From assembly GCF_050871315.1 (NCBI RefSeq), contig NZ_JBJLRE010000022.1: DNA of 64,000 bases; one strand, given 5' to 3'. Numbering within the stretch: the stretch's first letter is position 1; every line of letters begins with the position of its first letter. A program made the translations under genes and the position numbers. Of the stretch, positions 26,155 to 35,992 are shown piece after piece. Under the pieces are notes generated by a model. The model was not told the origin of the DNA. It saw only the letters and a program-made list of their open reading frames with translations, and did no database searches. The stretch comes from Kineococcus gynurae (GTDB lineage: Bacteria > Actinomycetota > Actinomycetes > Actinomycetales > Kineococcaceae).

Positions 26155-26625
26155 ATGAACACCCCCGCGTCCTGGGCGACGACCCGACGCCGCCCGTCCT
26201 GGCTCCCGGCCGCTCCCGAGGACGACCCGTTCGACCCCGGTGCCCCGTGGCGACCGGTCACCCGGGCCGAACTGGTCGCGGCGGCGGCCGACGTCCGCGA
26301 CGGACTGCTGCGGCGGGTGCTCGGACCGGTGGTGGTGAGCCGGGGTTCCCCCGACAGCCTCGGGGTGCGCGCCGCCGCGGCCCGGCTGTGCCTGCCCCCC
26401 GGGGCGGTGCTGCTCGGCGACGGCGCCCGCTGGGTCCGTGAGGGAGGCGCCCCTCCAACGCGCCTGGAGGTCTCCGGCGCCCGCATCGCTCCGCGCGACC
26501 GGGGCATCCCGGTGCGCGTGCGCCCGCTGCCCCCGCAGGCGGAGGTGGTCGTCGTCGCCGGTCTACGGCTGCTGGCGGCTCCCCCGTCCCCGGTCCGCCC
26601 GCCGGGACCGGCTCAGGTGCGGTAG
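26155..26625 (+). CDS. Hypothetical protein, resembles a truncated AbiEi/DUF559-type protein
   Basis: 156 aa from ATG 26155 (GTG 26152 also in frame). No known domain is certain. The stretch from RVLGPVVVSRGSPDSLG through AARLCLPPGAVLLG to AEVVVVAGLRLLAAPPSPVR resembles the middle part of AbiEi/DUF559 proteins, where a variable domain ends in a G-(L/I)-(R/P)-V-T-xP-xRT motif. The PD-(D/E)XK nuclease part is absent. Its last 13 nt overlap the relA 3' end on the opposite strand. It follows the DUF349 gene and its terminator. Confidence 0.6.
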   Translation: MNTPASWATTRRRPSWLPAAPEDDPFDPGAPWRPVTRAELVAAAADVRDGLLRRVLGPVVVSRGSPDSLGVRAAAARLCLPPGAVLLGDGARWVREGGAPPTRLEVSGARIAPRDRGIPVRVRPLPPQAEVVVVAGLRLLAAPPSPVRPPGPAQVR

Positions 26626-29045
26626 GCGTCGAAGACGCCGTCGACCTTGCGGACGGCGTTGAGGACGTGGCCGAGGTGGTTCGTCTCGGCCATCTCGAAG
26701 GAGAACTTGGACACCGCGACCCGGTCGCGGCTCGTGCTGACCGAGGCGGAGAGGATGTTGACGTGGTTGTCCGAGAGGACACGGGTGACGTCGGAGAGCA
26801 GGCGGGCCCGGTCGAGGGCCTCGACCTGGATCTGCACGAGGAAGGTGCGCGTCCCGCTGGCCGCCCACTCGACGTCCACGATCCGCTCCGGCTCCGTCCG
26901 GAGCCGCTCGACGTTCTCGCAGTCGTCGCGGTGGACCGACACCCCGGCGCCGCGGGTCACGAAACCGACGATCGGGTCCCCGGGGACCGGGGTGCAGCAG
27001 CGGGACAGCTTGACCCACACGTCGTCGCTGCCGCTGACCACGACCCCGGAGTCCCCGTTGCGCGGACCGCGCCGGGGCTGGCCCGGAGTGGTGATCTCGG
27101 CCAGGTCCTCCTGGGCCGCGGCCTCCCCGCCGATGGCGGCGACCAGACGCTCCACGACGTTCTGGGCCGAGACGTGCCCCTCACCGACCGCCGCGTACAG
27201 GGCCGCGACGTCGGTGTAGCTGAGGTCGCGGGCCACGGCCAGCAGGGAGTCGTGGGTCATCAGGCGCTGCAACGGCAGGTTGTGCTTGCGCATCGCCTTG
27301 CCGATGCTGTCGCGCCCGGACTCGACGGCCTCTTCGCGGCGCTCCTTGGAGAAGTGCTGCTTGATCTTGGTCCGGGCCCGGGCGCTCTTGACGAAGGTGA
27401 GCCAGTCCCGACTGGGCCCGGCCCCGTCGGCCTTGGACGTGAAGATCTCGACCATGTCGCCGGACTCGAGCGCGGAGTCCAGGGAGACCAGGTTGCTGTT
27501 GACCCGGGCCCCCATCGTGCGGTGCCCCACCTCGGTGTGGACCGCGTACGCGAAGTCGACCGGGGTGGCCCCGGTCGGGAGGGGGATGATCTTGCCCTTG
27601 GGGGTGAAGACGTAGACCTCGTTGGCGTTGATCTCGTGCCGGAGGTTGTCGAGGAACTCCTCGGGGTCGGAGGCGTCGCGCTGCCAGTCGGCGACCGAGC
27701 GCAGCCAGGCCATCTCCGAGACGCCGTCGCCCTTGCCGCGCCGGGTGGCGGTCGGGTCGTCCTTGTACTTCCAGTGCGCGGCGACGCCGTACTCGCTGTC
27801 GCGGTGCATGTCGTGCGTCCGGATCTGCACCTCGACGGGTTTCCCGCCGGGCCCGATCACGCTGGTGTGCAACGACTTGTACATGTTGAACTTGGGCATC
27901 GCGATGTAGTCCTTGAACCGGTTGGGCACCGGGTTCCAGCGCGCGTGCAGCGCACCGAGGACGGCGTAGCAGTCGCGCACCGACTCGACCAGGACCCGGA
28001 CCCCGACCAGGTCGAAGATGTCGTCGAAGGAGTGCCCCCGCACCATCATCTTCTGGTAGATCGAGTAGTAGTGCTTGGGCCGGCCGGTGACGGTGGCCCG
28101 CACCTTGGCGTCCTTGAGGTCCTCCTCGATCTGGCGCCGGACCCCGGTCAGGTACTCCTCGCGGGCCGGGGCGCGCTCGGCGACCAGGCGGACGATCTCG
28201 TCGAACCGCTTGGGGTAGAGCTGGGCGAAGGACAGGTCCTCCAGCTCCCACTTGATGGTGTTCATGCCCAGGCGGTGGGCCAACGGGGCGTAGATCTCCA
28301 GCGTCTCGCGGGCCTTCTTGCCCGCGGAGTTCGAGGAGACGTAGCGCCACGTGCGGGCGTTGTGCAGGCGGTCGGCGAGCTTGATGACCAGGACGCGGAT
28401 GTCCTTGGCCATCGCGACGACCATCTTGCGCACGGTCTCGGCCTGGGCCGCGTCGCCGTAGGTGAGCTTGTCGAGCTTGGTGACCCCGTCGACGAGCGCC
28501 GCGATCTCGACCCCGAACTCCTTGCGCAGGTCCTCGAGGGAGTAGTCGGTGTCCTCGACGGTGTCGTGCAGCAGGGCAGCGGCCAGGGTCTCCGGCCACA
28601 CGCCGAGCTCGGCCAGGATGGTCGCGACCGCCACCGGGTGCGTGATGTAGGGGTCGCCGGACTTCCGGTTCTGCCCCTGGTGGGCCGCCTCGGCCCGGGC
28701 GAAGGCCTTCTCGACGATGGCGAGGTCGGCCTTGGGGTGCGTCACCCGCACGGTGCGCAGCAGCGGTTCCAGGACCGGAGACACCGCGGTGGACCGGTGC
28801 TGCCCGAAGCGGGCCAGGCGCGACAGCATCCGACCGGCGGTCACCGGGCCGGTGTGGGCGTCGCGACGCCGGTCGGCGCCCACCGGGGCGGCGGGGACCG
28901 CGACGACCGCGGACGAGGAGGGGGCCGAGACAGGGGTAGCGGCGGGGGTCGCGGACGACGGCTCCCCCGCAGGGGCGTCGCGGACCGGCTCGGGCGGCTC
29001 GACGGCGTGCGAGGTCGAGGTCTGCACCTCCGTACGATCCGCCAT
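26613..29045 (-). CDS. relA: Bifunctional (p)ppGpp synthetase/hydrolase Rel
   Basis: 810 aa stringent-response enzyme that makes and degrades (p)ppGpp. A ~75 residue Ala/Pro/Ser-rich N-terminus precedes the HD hydrolase domain (AALLHDTVEDTDY, KLADRLHNARTW), so hydrolase activity is expected. The synthetase domain has GRPKHYYSIYQKM and DLVGVRVLV, followed by TGS (VFTPKGKIIPLPTGATPVDFAYAVHTEVG), a zinc-finger/helical region with LSRCCTPVPGD, and a C-terminal ACT domain. The ATG at 29045 has GGAAGGGGA upstream, and a TAGACT -10 lies in the gap to apt. It is the last gene of the secD-secF-apt block, as in mycobacteria. Confidence 0.97.
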   Translation of the reverse strand: MADRTEVQTSTSHAVEPPEPVRDAPAGEPSSATPAATPVSAPSSSAVVAVPAAPVGADRRRDAHTGPVTAGRMLSRLARFGQHRSTAVSPVLEPLLRTVRVTHPKADLAIVEKAFARAEAAHQGQNRKSGDPYITHPVAVATILAELGVWPETLAAALLHDTVEDTDYSLEDLRKEFGVEIAALVDGVTKLDKLTYGDAAQAETVRKMVVAMAKDIRVLVIKLADRLHNARTWRYVSSNSAGKKARETLEIYAPLAHRLGMNTIKWELEDLSFAQLYPKRFDEIVRLVAERAPAREEYLTGVRRQIEEDLKDAKVRATVTGRPKHYYSIYQKMMVRGHSFDDIFDLVGVRVLVESVRDCYAVLGALHARWNPVPNRFKDYIAMPKFNMYKSLHTSVIGPGGKPVEVQIRTHDMHRDSEYGVAAHWKYKDDPTATRRGKGDGVSEMAWLRSVADWQRDASDPEEFLDNLRHEINANEVYVFTPKGKIIPLPTGATPVDFAYAVHTEVGHRTMGARVNSNLVSLDSALESGDMVEIFTSKADGAGPSRDWLTFVKSARARTKIKQHFSKERREEAVESGRDSIGKAMRKHNLPLQRLMTHDSLLAVARDLSYTDVAALYAAVGEGHVSAQNVVERLVAAIGGEAAAQEDLAEITTPGQPRRGPRNGDSGVVVSGSDDVWVKLSRCCTPVPGDPIVGFVTRGAGVSVHRDDCENVERLRTEPERIVDVEWAASGTRTFLVQIQVEALDRARLLSDVTRVLSDNHVNILSASVSTSRDRVAVSKFSFEMAETNHLGHVLNAVRKVDGVFDAYRT

Positions 29046-29071
29046 GGCGATCCCCTTCCGGTCCTCGATCG

Positions 29072-29077
29072 AGTCTA
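29072..29077 (-). promoter_or_regulatory. Putative relA -10 (TAGACT)
   Basis: TAGACT in the 67-nt gap between the apt stop and relA gives a ~20-nt leader with a good Shine-Dalgarno. Rel can therefore be transcribed independently of the sec operon. No clear -35. Confidence 0.4.
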
Positions 29078-29112
29078 GGACTCCGAGCGGGTGGACCGGG
29101 CCATCGGTGCGG

Positions 29113-29667
29113 TCACGACCGCGCCAGGGCGGTGACCTCGTGACCGGACAGCGCCGCCCGACCGGGCAGGAAGGTCAGTTCGAGGAGCACGGCCACCCCG
29201 ACCACCTCGGCGCCGGCCTCGGCCAGCAGGCCGGCCGCAGCGGCGGCCGTCCCCCCGGTCGCGAGCACGTCGTCGACCAGGAGGACTCGCGAGCCCGGGT
29301 GGACCAGCTCGGGGTCGACCTCGACCGCGGAGCGGCCGTACTCGAGGTCGTAGTCGCGGCGCAGGGTGCGTCCGGGCAACTTGCCGGCCTTGCGGACCGG
29401 CCAGAAGCCGAGGCCGGCCCGGGCCGCGGCCGGGGCCGCCAGGACGAACCCGCGGGCCTCGATCCCGGCGACGGCCTCGGCCCCCGCGGTCGCGGCGATC
29501 GCGGCGAAGGCGTCGACCACCTCGGCGAAGGCGACCGGGTCGGCCAGGAGCGGGTTGATGTCCTTGAACCCGACCCCCGGACGGGGCCAGTCGGCGACGT
29601 CGCGGACCCGCGCGAGGATGCGTGCCTCCCGCCCGGCCGCGGCCGCGCCGTCCAGCTGGGTGCTCAC
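29113..29667 (-). CDS. apt: Adenine phosphoribosyltransferase
   Basis: 184 aa purine-salvage enzyme converting adenine and PRPP to AMP. VADWPRPGVGFKDINPLL, EARGFVLAAPAA, RKAGKLPGRTLRRDYDLEYG and the PRPP-binding loop VLLVDDVLATGGT are all present. GTG 29667 overlaps the secF stop by 4 nt (GTGA), so it is coupled to the sec genes. The secDF-apt-relA order is conserved in actinobacteria. Confidence 0.96.
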   Translation of the reverse strand: MSTQLDGAAAAGREARILARVRDVADWPRPGVGFKDINPLLADPVAFAEVVDAFAAIAATAGAEAVAGIEARGFVLAAPAAARAGLGFWPVRKAGKLPGRTLRRDYDLEYGRSAVEVDPELVHPGSRVLLVDDVLATGGTAAAAAGLLAEAGAEVVGVAVLLELTFLPGRAALSGHEVTALARS

Positions 29668-30659
29668 GCGGTGCTGGGTTCCGGGGCGGCACCCTCCCCG
29701 GAACGGGCCGAACGGACCTCGGCGTCCAGGGTCTTGACCCGGTTCTCCCGGCGACGGAGGTCGACCAGCAGCGGGGTGGCGATGAAGACCGAGGAGTAGG
29801 CCCCGACGAGCATCCCGACGAAGAGGGCGAGGCTGATGTCGCGCAGCGTGCCCGCGCCGAGCAGCAGGTCCCCGATGAAGAGGATGGCCGCGACGGGCAG
29901 CAGGGCGACGATCGACGTGTTGATCGAGCGGACCACGGTCTGGTTGACGGCCAAGTTCGCCGCCTCCTCGAACGTGCGGTTGCGCTTGAGGAAGGCCTCG
30001 GTGGTGTTCTCGCGAACCTTGTCGAAGACCACGACGGTGTCGTAGAGGGAGTAGCCGAGGATCGTCAGGAACCCGATCACCGACGCGGGGGTGACCTCGA
30101 ACCCGACCAGCGCGTAGACCCCGGCCGTGATGACGAGGTCGTGCAGCAGGGCGATGAGCGAGGCCAGCGCCATGGTCCAGGTCCGGAAGTACAGGGCCAT
30201 GACCAGCGAGACCAGGACGAAGAACACGACGAGACCGGTCAGCGCCTTCTGGGTCACGTCCTGGCCCCAGCTCGGACCGATGCTGGTCGAGGTGACCGCC
30301 GAGGTGGGGACGTCGTAGGCGGTGGCCAGCGCCTGCCGGACCTCGTCGAGCTGGTCGGTGCTCAGCGTCACCGTCTGCACGCGGACGCTGTCGGTGCCGA
30401 CCTCGGTGACCTCGGGGACCGTGTCGGTGAGGACCCCCTCGACGGCCTCGCGCCCGACCTGCTCGCCGCTGGCCCCGGAGACCCGGAACTCCGAGCCGCC
30501 CTCGAACTCGATGCCGAAGGTCAGACCCGGCTTGAACAGCAGGACGATCGAGACCAGGACGGTCACCGCCGCGATCAGGTACCAGCGCTTGCGTCGGGCG
30601 ACGAACGGGAAGCTCGTCTCACCGGTGTAGAGCCGGTTGCCCATCGATGCCATGCCCAT
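29664..30659 (-). CDS. secF: Protein translocase subunit SecF
   Basis: 331 aa. Six TM helices with the SecF motifs GIEFEGGSEF after TM1, and YSLYDTVVVFDKVREN in the TM4-TM5 region. With SecD it uses the proton motive force to aid late steps of Sec export. ATG 30659 shares its A with the secD TGA (TGATG). Two further in-frame ATGs (30653, 30644) could also start. The 3' end overlaps apt. Confidence 0.97.
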   Translation of the reverse strand: MGMASMGNRLYTGETSFPFVARRKRWYLIAAVTVLVSIVLLFKPGLTFGIEFEGGSEFRVSGASGEQVGREAVEGVLTDTVPEVTEVGTDSVRVQTVTLSTDQLDEVRQALATAYDVPTSAVTSTSIGPSWGQDVTQKALTGLVVFFVLVSLVMALYFRTWTMALASLIALLHDLVITAGVYALVGFEVTPASVIGFLTILGYSLYDTVVVFDKVRENTTEAFLKRNRTFEEAANLAVNQTVVRSINTSIVALLPVAAILFIGDLLLGAGTLRDISLALFVGMLVGAYSSVFIATPLLVDLRRRENRVKTLDAEVRSARSGEGAAPEPSTA

Positions 30660-32689
30660 CAGGCGTCCCCGTCCTCGGTGCTGCGATCGGCGGGACCGGC
30701 TGCGGCCCGGGCCTTCTCCCGTTCCTGTTCCCGTTCCTGCTCCCGTTCCCGGGCCCGGCGCTCCGCGACCGTCTCGCGCCGCGCCCCGCCGTGCAGGGCG
30801 AACCTGGCGACGACCGACCCGAGGTGCTCGGGGTCGAAGCCGGACAGCTTGTGGCCCCCGCCGAAGAACTTCGTCCTGGCCAGCAGGGCCACCACCGGGT
30901 GCGTGAACAGGACCACGATCAGGACGTCGATGATCGTGGTGATGCCCAGCGTGTAGGCGAACCCGCGGACGTTGCCGACCGCGAGGATGTAGAGGACGAC
31001 GGCCGAGAGCAGGCTGACCGCGTCGGAGATGATGATCGTGCGGCGGGCGCGCTTCCACCCGGCCTCGACCGCGGAGGCCAACGAGCGACCGTCCCGGATC
31101 TCGTCTCGGACGCGTTCGAAGAACAGGATGAACGAGTCGGCCGTGACGCCGATGGCGACGATCAACCCCGCGACCCCGGCGAGGGAGAGCCGGAAGTCCT
31201 GCAGCCAGCTGAGCATGAGGATGACGCCCCAGTTGAGCAGCCCGGCCAGCAGGAGGCTGCCGACCGTGACGAGCCCGAGGGCGCGGTACTGCAGCAACGA
31301 GTACCCGATGACCAGGGCGAGACCGATGATCCCCGCGATGATCCCGCGCTGCAGCTGCTCGGCCCCGAGCGTGGCCGAGATCTGCTCCTCGGTCTGCACG
31401 TCGAAGCTCAGCGGCAGCGCCCCGAACCGGAGCTGCTGGGCCAGCGCGTCGGCGCTGTCCTGGGTGAAGTTCCCGGTGATCTCGGCCCGGCCGCCGGGGA
31501 TGGTCTGCGACACCTGGGGGGCCGTGACGACGAGCCCGTCGAGCACGGCGGCGAACTGGTTCTGCGGGGACTGCAGCTGGCTGATCCGCTCGGTCAGGTC
31601 GCGGAAGATGGTCCCGCCCTCGCTGTCGAACTGCAGGTCGATCTTCCAGCCACCGGTGACCCGGCCCTGGCTGTTGGTGGCCTGCGCCGCGGTCGCGTTG
31701 GTGAGCTGGGTGCCCTCGATGGCGGTGGGCCCGAGGACGTACTTGGCCGCACCGTCCTGGCTGCAGGTGACCAGCACCTTGGCCGGGTCGTCGTTGATCC
31801 CGCCGGTCCGGTTGGCCGGGTCGCTGCAGTCGAGCCCGACGAAGAGCCGCTGCACGTCGGGGGTCAGCTGGGCGAGGTCGCTGGAGTCCGTCGGCGACGC
31901 GGTCGGCGAGTCGGTGGGCTGACCCGGTCCGTTGCTCGCGGTCGGGGCGGTCGTCGCCCCCTCGGTCGGAGCGGCCGTCGTGCCCTCCGGCGCGGGGTTG
32001 GTCGGCGCGGGGGTGGTCGGCGCGGGGGTGGTGGCCGCCTGCAGCGCGGCCGGCGCGGCGGCGCCGTCGGAGCTGGGGGCGGGGGTGGCCGCCGGGGTGG
32101 CCGCCGGGGTGGTCGCGGCCGGGTCCGTGGCGGTGGCGGTGGCCGCGGGGTCGGTCGCCGGGGCGGTGGCGGCGGGGTCGGTGGCGGCGGGGTCGGTGGC
32201 GGGGTCGGTGCTGGGCGCCGCGGCCTGCCCGTCGCTCGCGGCCGCGACGAGCACGGGCCGCATCCGCAGCTGGGCGGACTGCGCGATCAGGTCGAGCTGC
32301 TCGCGCGTGGCCTGCCCGGGGATGGACACCGAGATGTTCTGCCCGCCCTGGACCTGCACCTGCGCCTCACCGACGCCGGTCGCGTCGATGCGCTGGCTGA
32401 TGATCGAGACGGCCTGGTTCAGCTGGTCGGCGGTGACCTGCCGGTTGGAGCCCTCCGTGGGCCGCGGGGTCAGGATGACCTGGGTGCCCCCCTCGAGGTC
32501 GAGGGCGAGACCCGGGCTCCAGCTCGCGGACCCCCACTTCACGCCGGCGGCGACCCCCCCGAAGAGGAGTGCGGTGATGACGGCGAGGAGGACGAGCACC
32601 CGCCCCGGGTGCGACCGGCGGATGGGGGCGCCGTGCCGGACCCGGGGGGGACGCTGCGGCGCCCCGGGCGAGGAGGAGTCGTTGGACAC
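30659..32689 (-). CDS. secD: Protein translocase subunit SecD with low-complexity insert
   Basis: 676 aa. TM1 lies at about 30-50, followed by the SecD signature LALDLEGGTQVIL and the first extracytoplasmic subdomain. Residues ~151-272 are a Thr/Pro/Ala-rich insert built on repeats such as TDPAATDPAAT and APTTPAPTNPAP. It splits the domain before the P1-head region resumes (TPDVQRLFVGLDCSD). Five further TM helices contain VAIGVTADSFILFFERVRDE. The charged C-terminus repeats EREQEREQER. GTG 32689 has GAGG about 8 nt upstream. yajC lies 133 nt upstream. Confidence 0.96.
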   Translation of the reverse strand: MSNDSSSPGAPQRPPRVRHGAPIRRSHPGRVLVLLAVITALLFGGVAAGVKWGSASWSPGLALDLEGGTQVILTPRPTEGSNRQVTADQLNQAVSIISQRIDATGVGEAQVQVQGGQNISVSIPGQATREQLDLIAQSAQLRMRPVLVAAASDGQAAAPSTDPATDPAATDPAATAPATDPAATATATDPAATTPAATPAATPAPSSDGAAAPAALQAATTPAPTTPAPTNPAPEGTTAAPTEGATTAPTASNGPGQPTDSPTASPTDSSDLAQLTPDVQRLFVGLDCSDPANRTGGINDDPAKVLVTCSQDGAAKYVLGPTAIEGTQLTNATAAQATNSQGRVTGGWKIDLQFDSEGGTIFRDLTERISQLQSPQNQFAAVLDGLVVTAPQVSQTIPGGRAEITGNFTQDSADALAQQLRFGALPLSFDVQTEEQISATLGAEQLQRGIIAGIIGLALVIGYSLLQYRALGLVTVGSLLLAGLLNWGVILMLSWLQDFRLSLAGVAGLIVAIGVTADSFILFFERVRDEIRDGRSLASAVEAGWKRARRTIIISDAVSLLSAVVLYILAVGNVRGFAYTLGITTIIDVLIVVLFTHPVVALLARTKFFGGGHKLSGFDPEHLGSVVARFALHGGARRETVAERRAREREQEREQEREKARAAAGPADRSTEDGDA

Positions 32690-32822
32690 AGATGAACCTC
32701 GGAAGCTGATGTGGCGAAAGGAGCGGCAACCGCCGTCCCCCGATCAGCGCACAGTGTGGCACTCCCCGTGGACGACTCCTGCCAACCGTAATGACCGAGT
32801 CTCCCTCTCGGAGCGCATCCGG

Positions 32823-33185
32823 TCAGCTACGGCGCGTGTCGTCCTCGGCGCCGGCGGGCTTGGTCAGGTCGATCCCGCCGACGGAGTCCTCGGTGGTAGC
32901 CGCGGACCCGGGCGTGGTCTCGACCGGGGTGTCGGCGTTCGTCAGGACGCGGGCGACGGCCCGACGGCTCCACCGGGTCACGACCCCGGGAGCGATCTCG
33001 AGCTGCACCGCGTCGTCCTCGACCCCGACGACCCGCCCGTAGGTGCCGGACGTCGTCATGACCTCGGAACCGGGCGCGACGCTGTTCTGCAGCTGCTGCT
33101 GGTTCTTCTGCTGCTTGCGGGTGCGCGTGATCATCCAGACGAGCAGCGCGCCCATGAGCAGCAGGAAGAAGAGTTGGCCTTCCAC
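32823..33185 (-). CDS. yajC: Preprotein translocase subunit YajC
   Basis: 120 aa. One N-terminal TM helix (LFFLLLMGALLVWMI) is followed by the YajC core TRKQQKNQQQLQNSVAPGSEVMTTSGTYGRVVGVEDD and an acidic, Thr-rich tail. It is an accessory of the SecDF complex. GTG 33185 has GAGGGGA at about 9 nt. It lies between ruvB (140 nt upstream) and secD, the standard actinobacterial order. Confidence 0.95.
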   Translation of the reverse strand: MEGQLFFLLLMGALLVWMITRTRKQQKNQQQLQNSVAPGSEVMTTSGTYGRVVGVEDDAVQLEIAPGVVTRWSRRAVARVLTNADTPVETTPGSAATTEDSVGGIDLTKPAGAEDDTRRS

Positions 33186-33325
33186 GGGAGTTGTCCCCTC
33201 TCACGCCCCAGCGGGGTCGATTGCGCGCCGGGGCCCGCGCCCGACGCGGTATGCCGGGCACGGCTGACCAACGCCGGCCCGGGACGGGGGGTTCCCCGGC
33301 GACCCGGCGGTGGTGGTCCCCGAGT

Positions 33326-34380
<1,055 letters not shown>

Positions 34381-34384
<4 letters not shown>

Positions 34385-35004
34385 CGGCCGGAGAGGTGTC
34401 GCAGGGCGGCCCGCAGGACGGCGGGCACCTCGGCCGGCTCCAGGCTCAGCCCCCCGTCGGGTCCACCGGCCAGGACGGCCTCCACCGCGTCCCCGGCCTG
34501 CTTGGCCGGGTAGCCGAGCCCGGCCAGGGCCTCGACCACCTGGGCGCGGTGCGCATCGGCCGGTGCCACCGCGGCGGGGACGGGGACGCTCGCCGCGCCG
34601 AGGGCGGGGCCGAGCCGGTCGCCGAGCTCCAGGCAGATGCGCTGCGCCCCCTTCTTGCCGATGCCGGGGACCCGCATCAGGGCCGCGTGGTCCTCCGCGG
34701 CGACCGCCGTGCGCAGCCCGTCCGGACGGTGGACGGCGAGCATGGCCAGGGCCAGCCGGGGACCGACCCCGGAGACGGTCTGCAGGATCTCGAACACCTC
34801 GCGCTCGTCCGCGTCGGCGAAGCCGAACAGGGTGAGCGAGTCCTCGCGCACGACCAGGCTCGTCGCGAGCGCCGCCTCCTCCCCGACCCGCAGCCCCGCA
34901 AGCGTGGCGGGCGCGGCCATGACGAGCATGCCGACGCCGCCGACCTCGACGACGGCGGAGTCCAACCGGACGCCGAGGACCCGGCCCCGCACCGACGCGA
35001 TCAC
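34381..35004 (-). CDS. ruvA: Holliday-junction DNA-binding protein RuvA
   Basis: 207 aa. GTG 35004 gives VIASVRGRVLGVRLDSAVVEVGGVG, the normal RuvA N-terminus; a longer frame from 35046 lacks support. The OB domain is followed by tandem helix-hairpin-helix motifs (LQTVSGVGPRLALAML, LMRVPGIGKKGAQRICLEL) and the C-terminal RuvB-binding domain (VEALAGLGYPAKQAGDAVEAVL). GGGAGG lies about 8 nt upstream. Coupled to ruvB. ruvC lies about 1 kb upstream because a plus-strand hydrolase gene is inserted between them. Confidence 0.96.
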
Positions 35005-35132
35005 GAACCGACCTCCCGCACCCCGGACCCCGGCCCGGACGAACACCTGTACGACGGCTCACGGTAGACCAGGCGGCGGTCCGCCTCCCGGCGCGACATG
35101 CCGGACCGGGCCGGCCGGGGCAGAGTCGGGCC

Positions 35133-35834
35133 GTGGACGAGCACAGCGGCAACCCGCGTCAGAACGTCACCTTTCCCTCGGCCACGGCCGGCGGCCGGGC
35201 CCACGGCTACCTCGCCCGGCCCGCCGGGCCGGGGCCCGGGGTCCTCGTCATCCAGGAGTGGTGGGGCCTCGACGACCACGTCGCCTCGATCGTCGACCGG
35301 TTCGCGGGCGAGGGATTCGTGGCGCTGGCCCCCGACCTCTACGGCGGGCGGGTCGCGCACGACGCCGAAGAGGCCGCGGGCCTGCTGCGCGAGCTGCCGG
35401 TGGAGCAGGCCGTGCGCGACCTGGCCGGCGCGGTCGACCACCTGCTGGCCGACGACGACGTCACGTCCACCGCGGTCGGCGCGGTCGGCTTCTGCATGGG
35501 CGGCGCCTTCGTCCTGCGCCTGGCCGCCCAGCAGGGGATGCGGGTCGGGGCGGCCGTGCCCTGGTACGGCCTGCCCGACCCGGGCACCGACTGGACCGGC
35601 CTCACCGCCCCCGTCCTGGGGCACTTCGGCGCCGAGGACACCTCCGTCCCCCTCACCGCCGTCCGCGAGACCGAGACCCGGATCGAGGAGGCGACCGGCG
35701 TCCGCCCGGAATTCCACGTCTACCCGGCCCCCCACGCGTTCTACAACGACGAGCGACCCAACTACCGCCGCGACAGCGCCGAGCTCGCCTGGCAGCGCAC
35801 GGTCACCTTCCTCCGCGCCCACCTCACCCCCTGA
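35133..35834 (+). CDS. Dienelactone hydrolase family protein
   Basis: 233 aa alpha/beta hydrolase. The DLH catalytic triad is visible: Cys121 in GFCMGGAF, Asp169 in FGAEDTSVP, His201 in APHAFYND, with the assisting Glu42 in QEWWGLDDH. It would hydrolyse dienelactone-like or other small esters. GTG 35133 has no strong ribosome binding site. It is inserted in the opposite direction between ruvC and ruvA, breaking an operon that is usually continuous, so it may be a lineage-specific insertion. Confidence 0.93.
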   Translation: MDEHSGNPRQNVTFPSATAGGRAHGYLARPAGPGPGVLVIQEWWGLDDHVASIVDRFAGEGFVALAPDLYGGRVAHDAEEAAGLLRELPVEQAVRDLAGAVDHLLADDDVTSTAVGAVGFCMGGAFVLRLAAQQGMRVGAAVPWYGLPDPGTDWTGLTAPVLGHFGAEDTSVPLTAVRETETRIEEATGVRPEFHVYPAPHAFYNDERPNYRRDSAELAWQRTVTFLRAHLTP

Positions 35835-35853
35835 CCCGTCCCTCCCCACCCCT

Positions 35854-35954
35854 CCGTGATCAAGGAATGGGTCGACCGCCGCCCCATGCTTCCCACCCGC
35901 ACCGTCCGGAGGGTGTGGCGCACGGGGCGGAGAGCAGTCATTCCTTGATCACGG
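35854..35954. repeat. 16-bp inverted repeat enclosing a structured ~70-nt spacer
   Basis: CCGTGATCAAGGAATG (35854-35869) and CATTCCTTGATCACGG (35939-35954) are exact reverse complements. The spacer can pair further: CCGCCCC near 35878 with GGGGCGG near 35925, and a CCCACCCGCACC/GGGTGTGG core. It lies between the convergent DLH and ruvC genes. The A/T-rich core (TGATCAAGGAAT) stands out from the local GC content. A terminator role is possible, but the long branched form is unlike the other terminators here. Confidence 0.85.
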
Positions 35955-35992
35955 GGAAGTTCAGCCCGAGGGGACGGGATGGAGAGGGTGGG

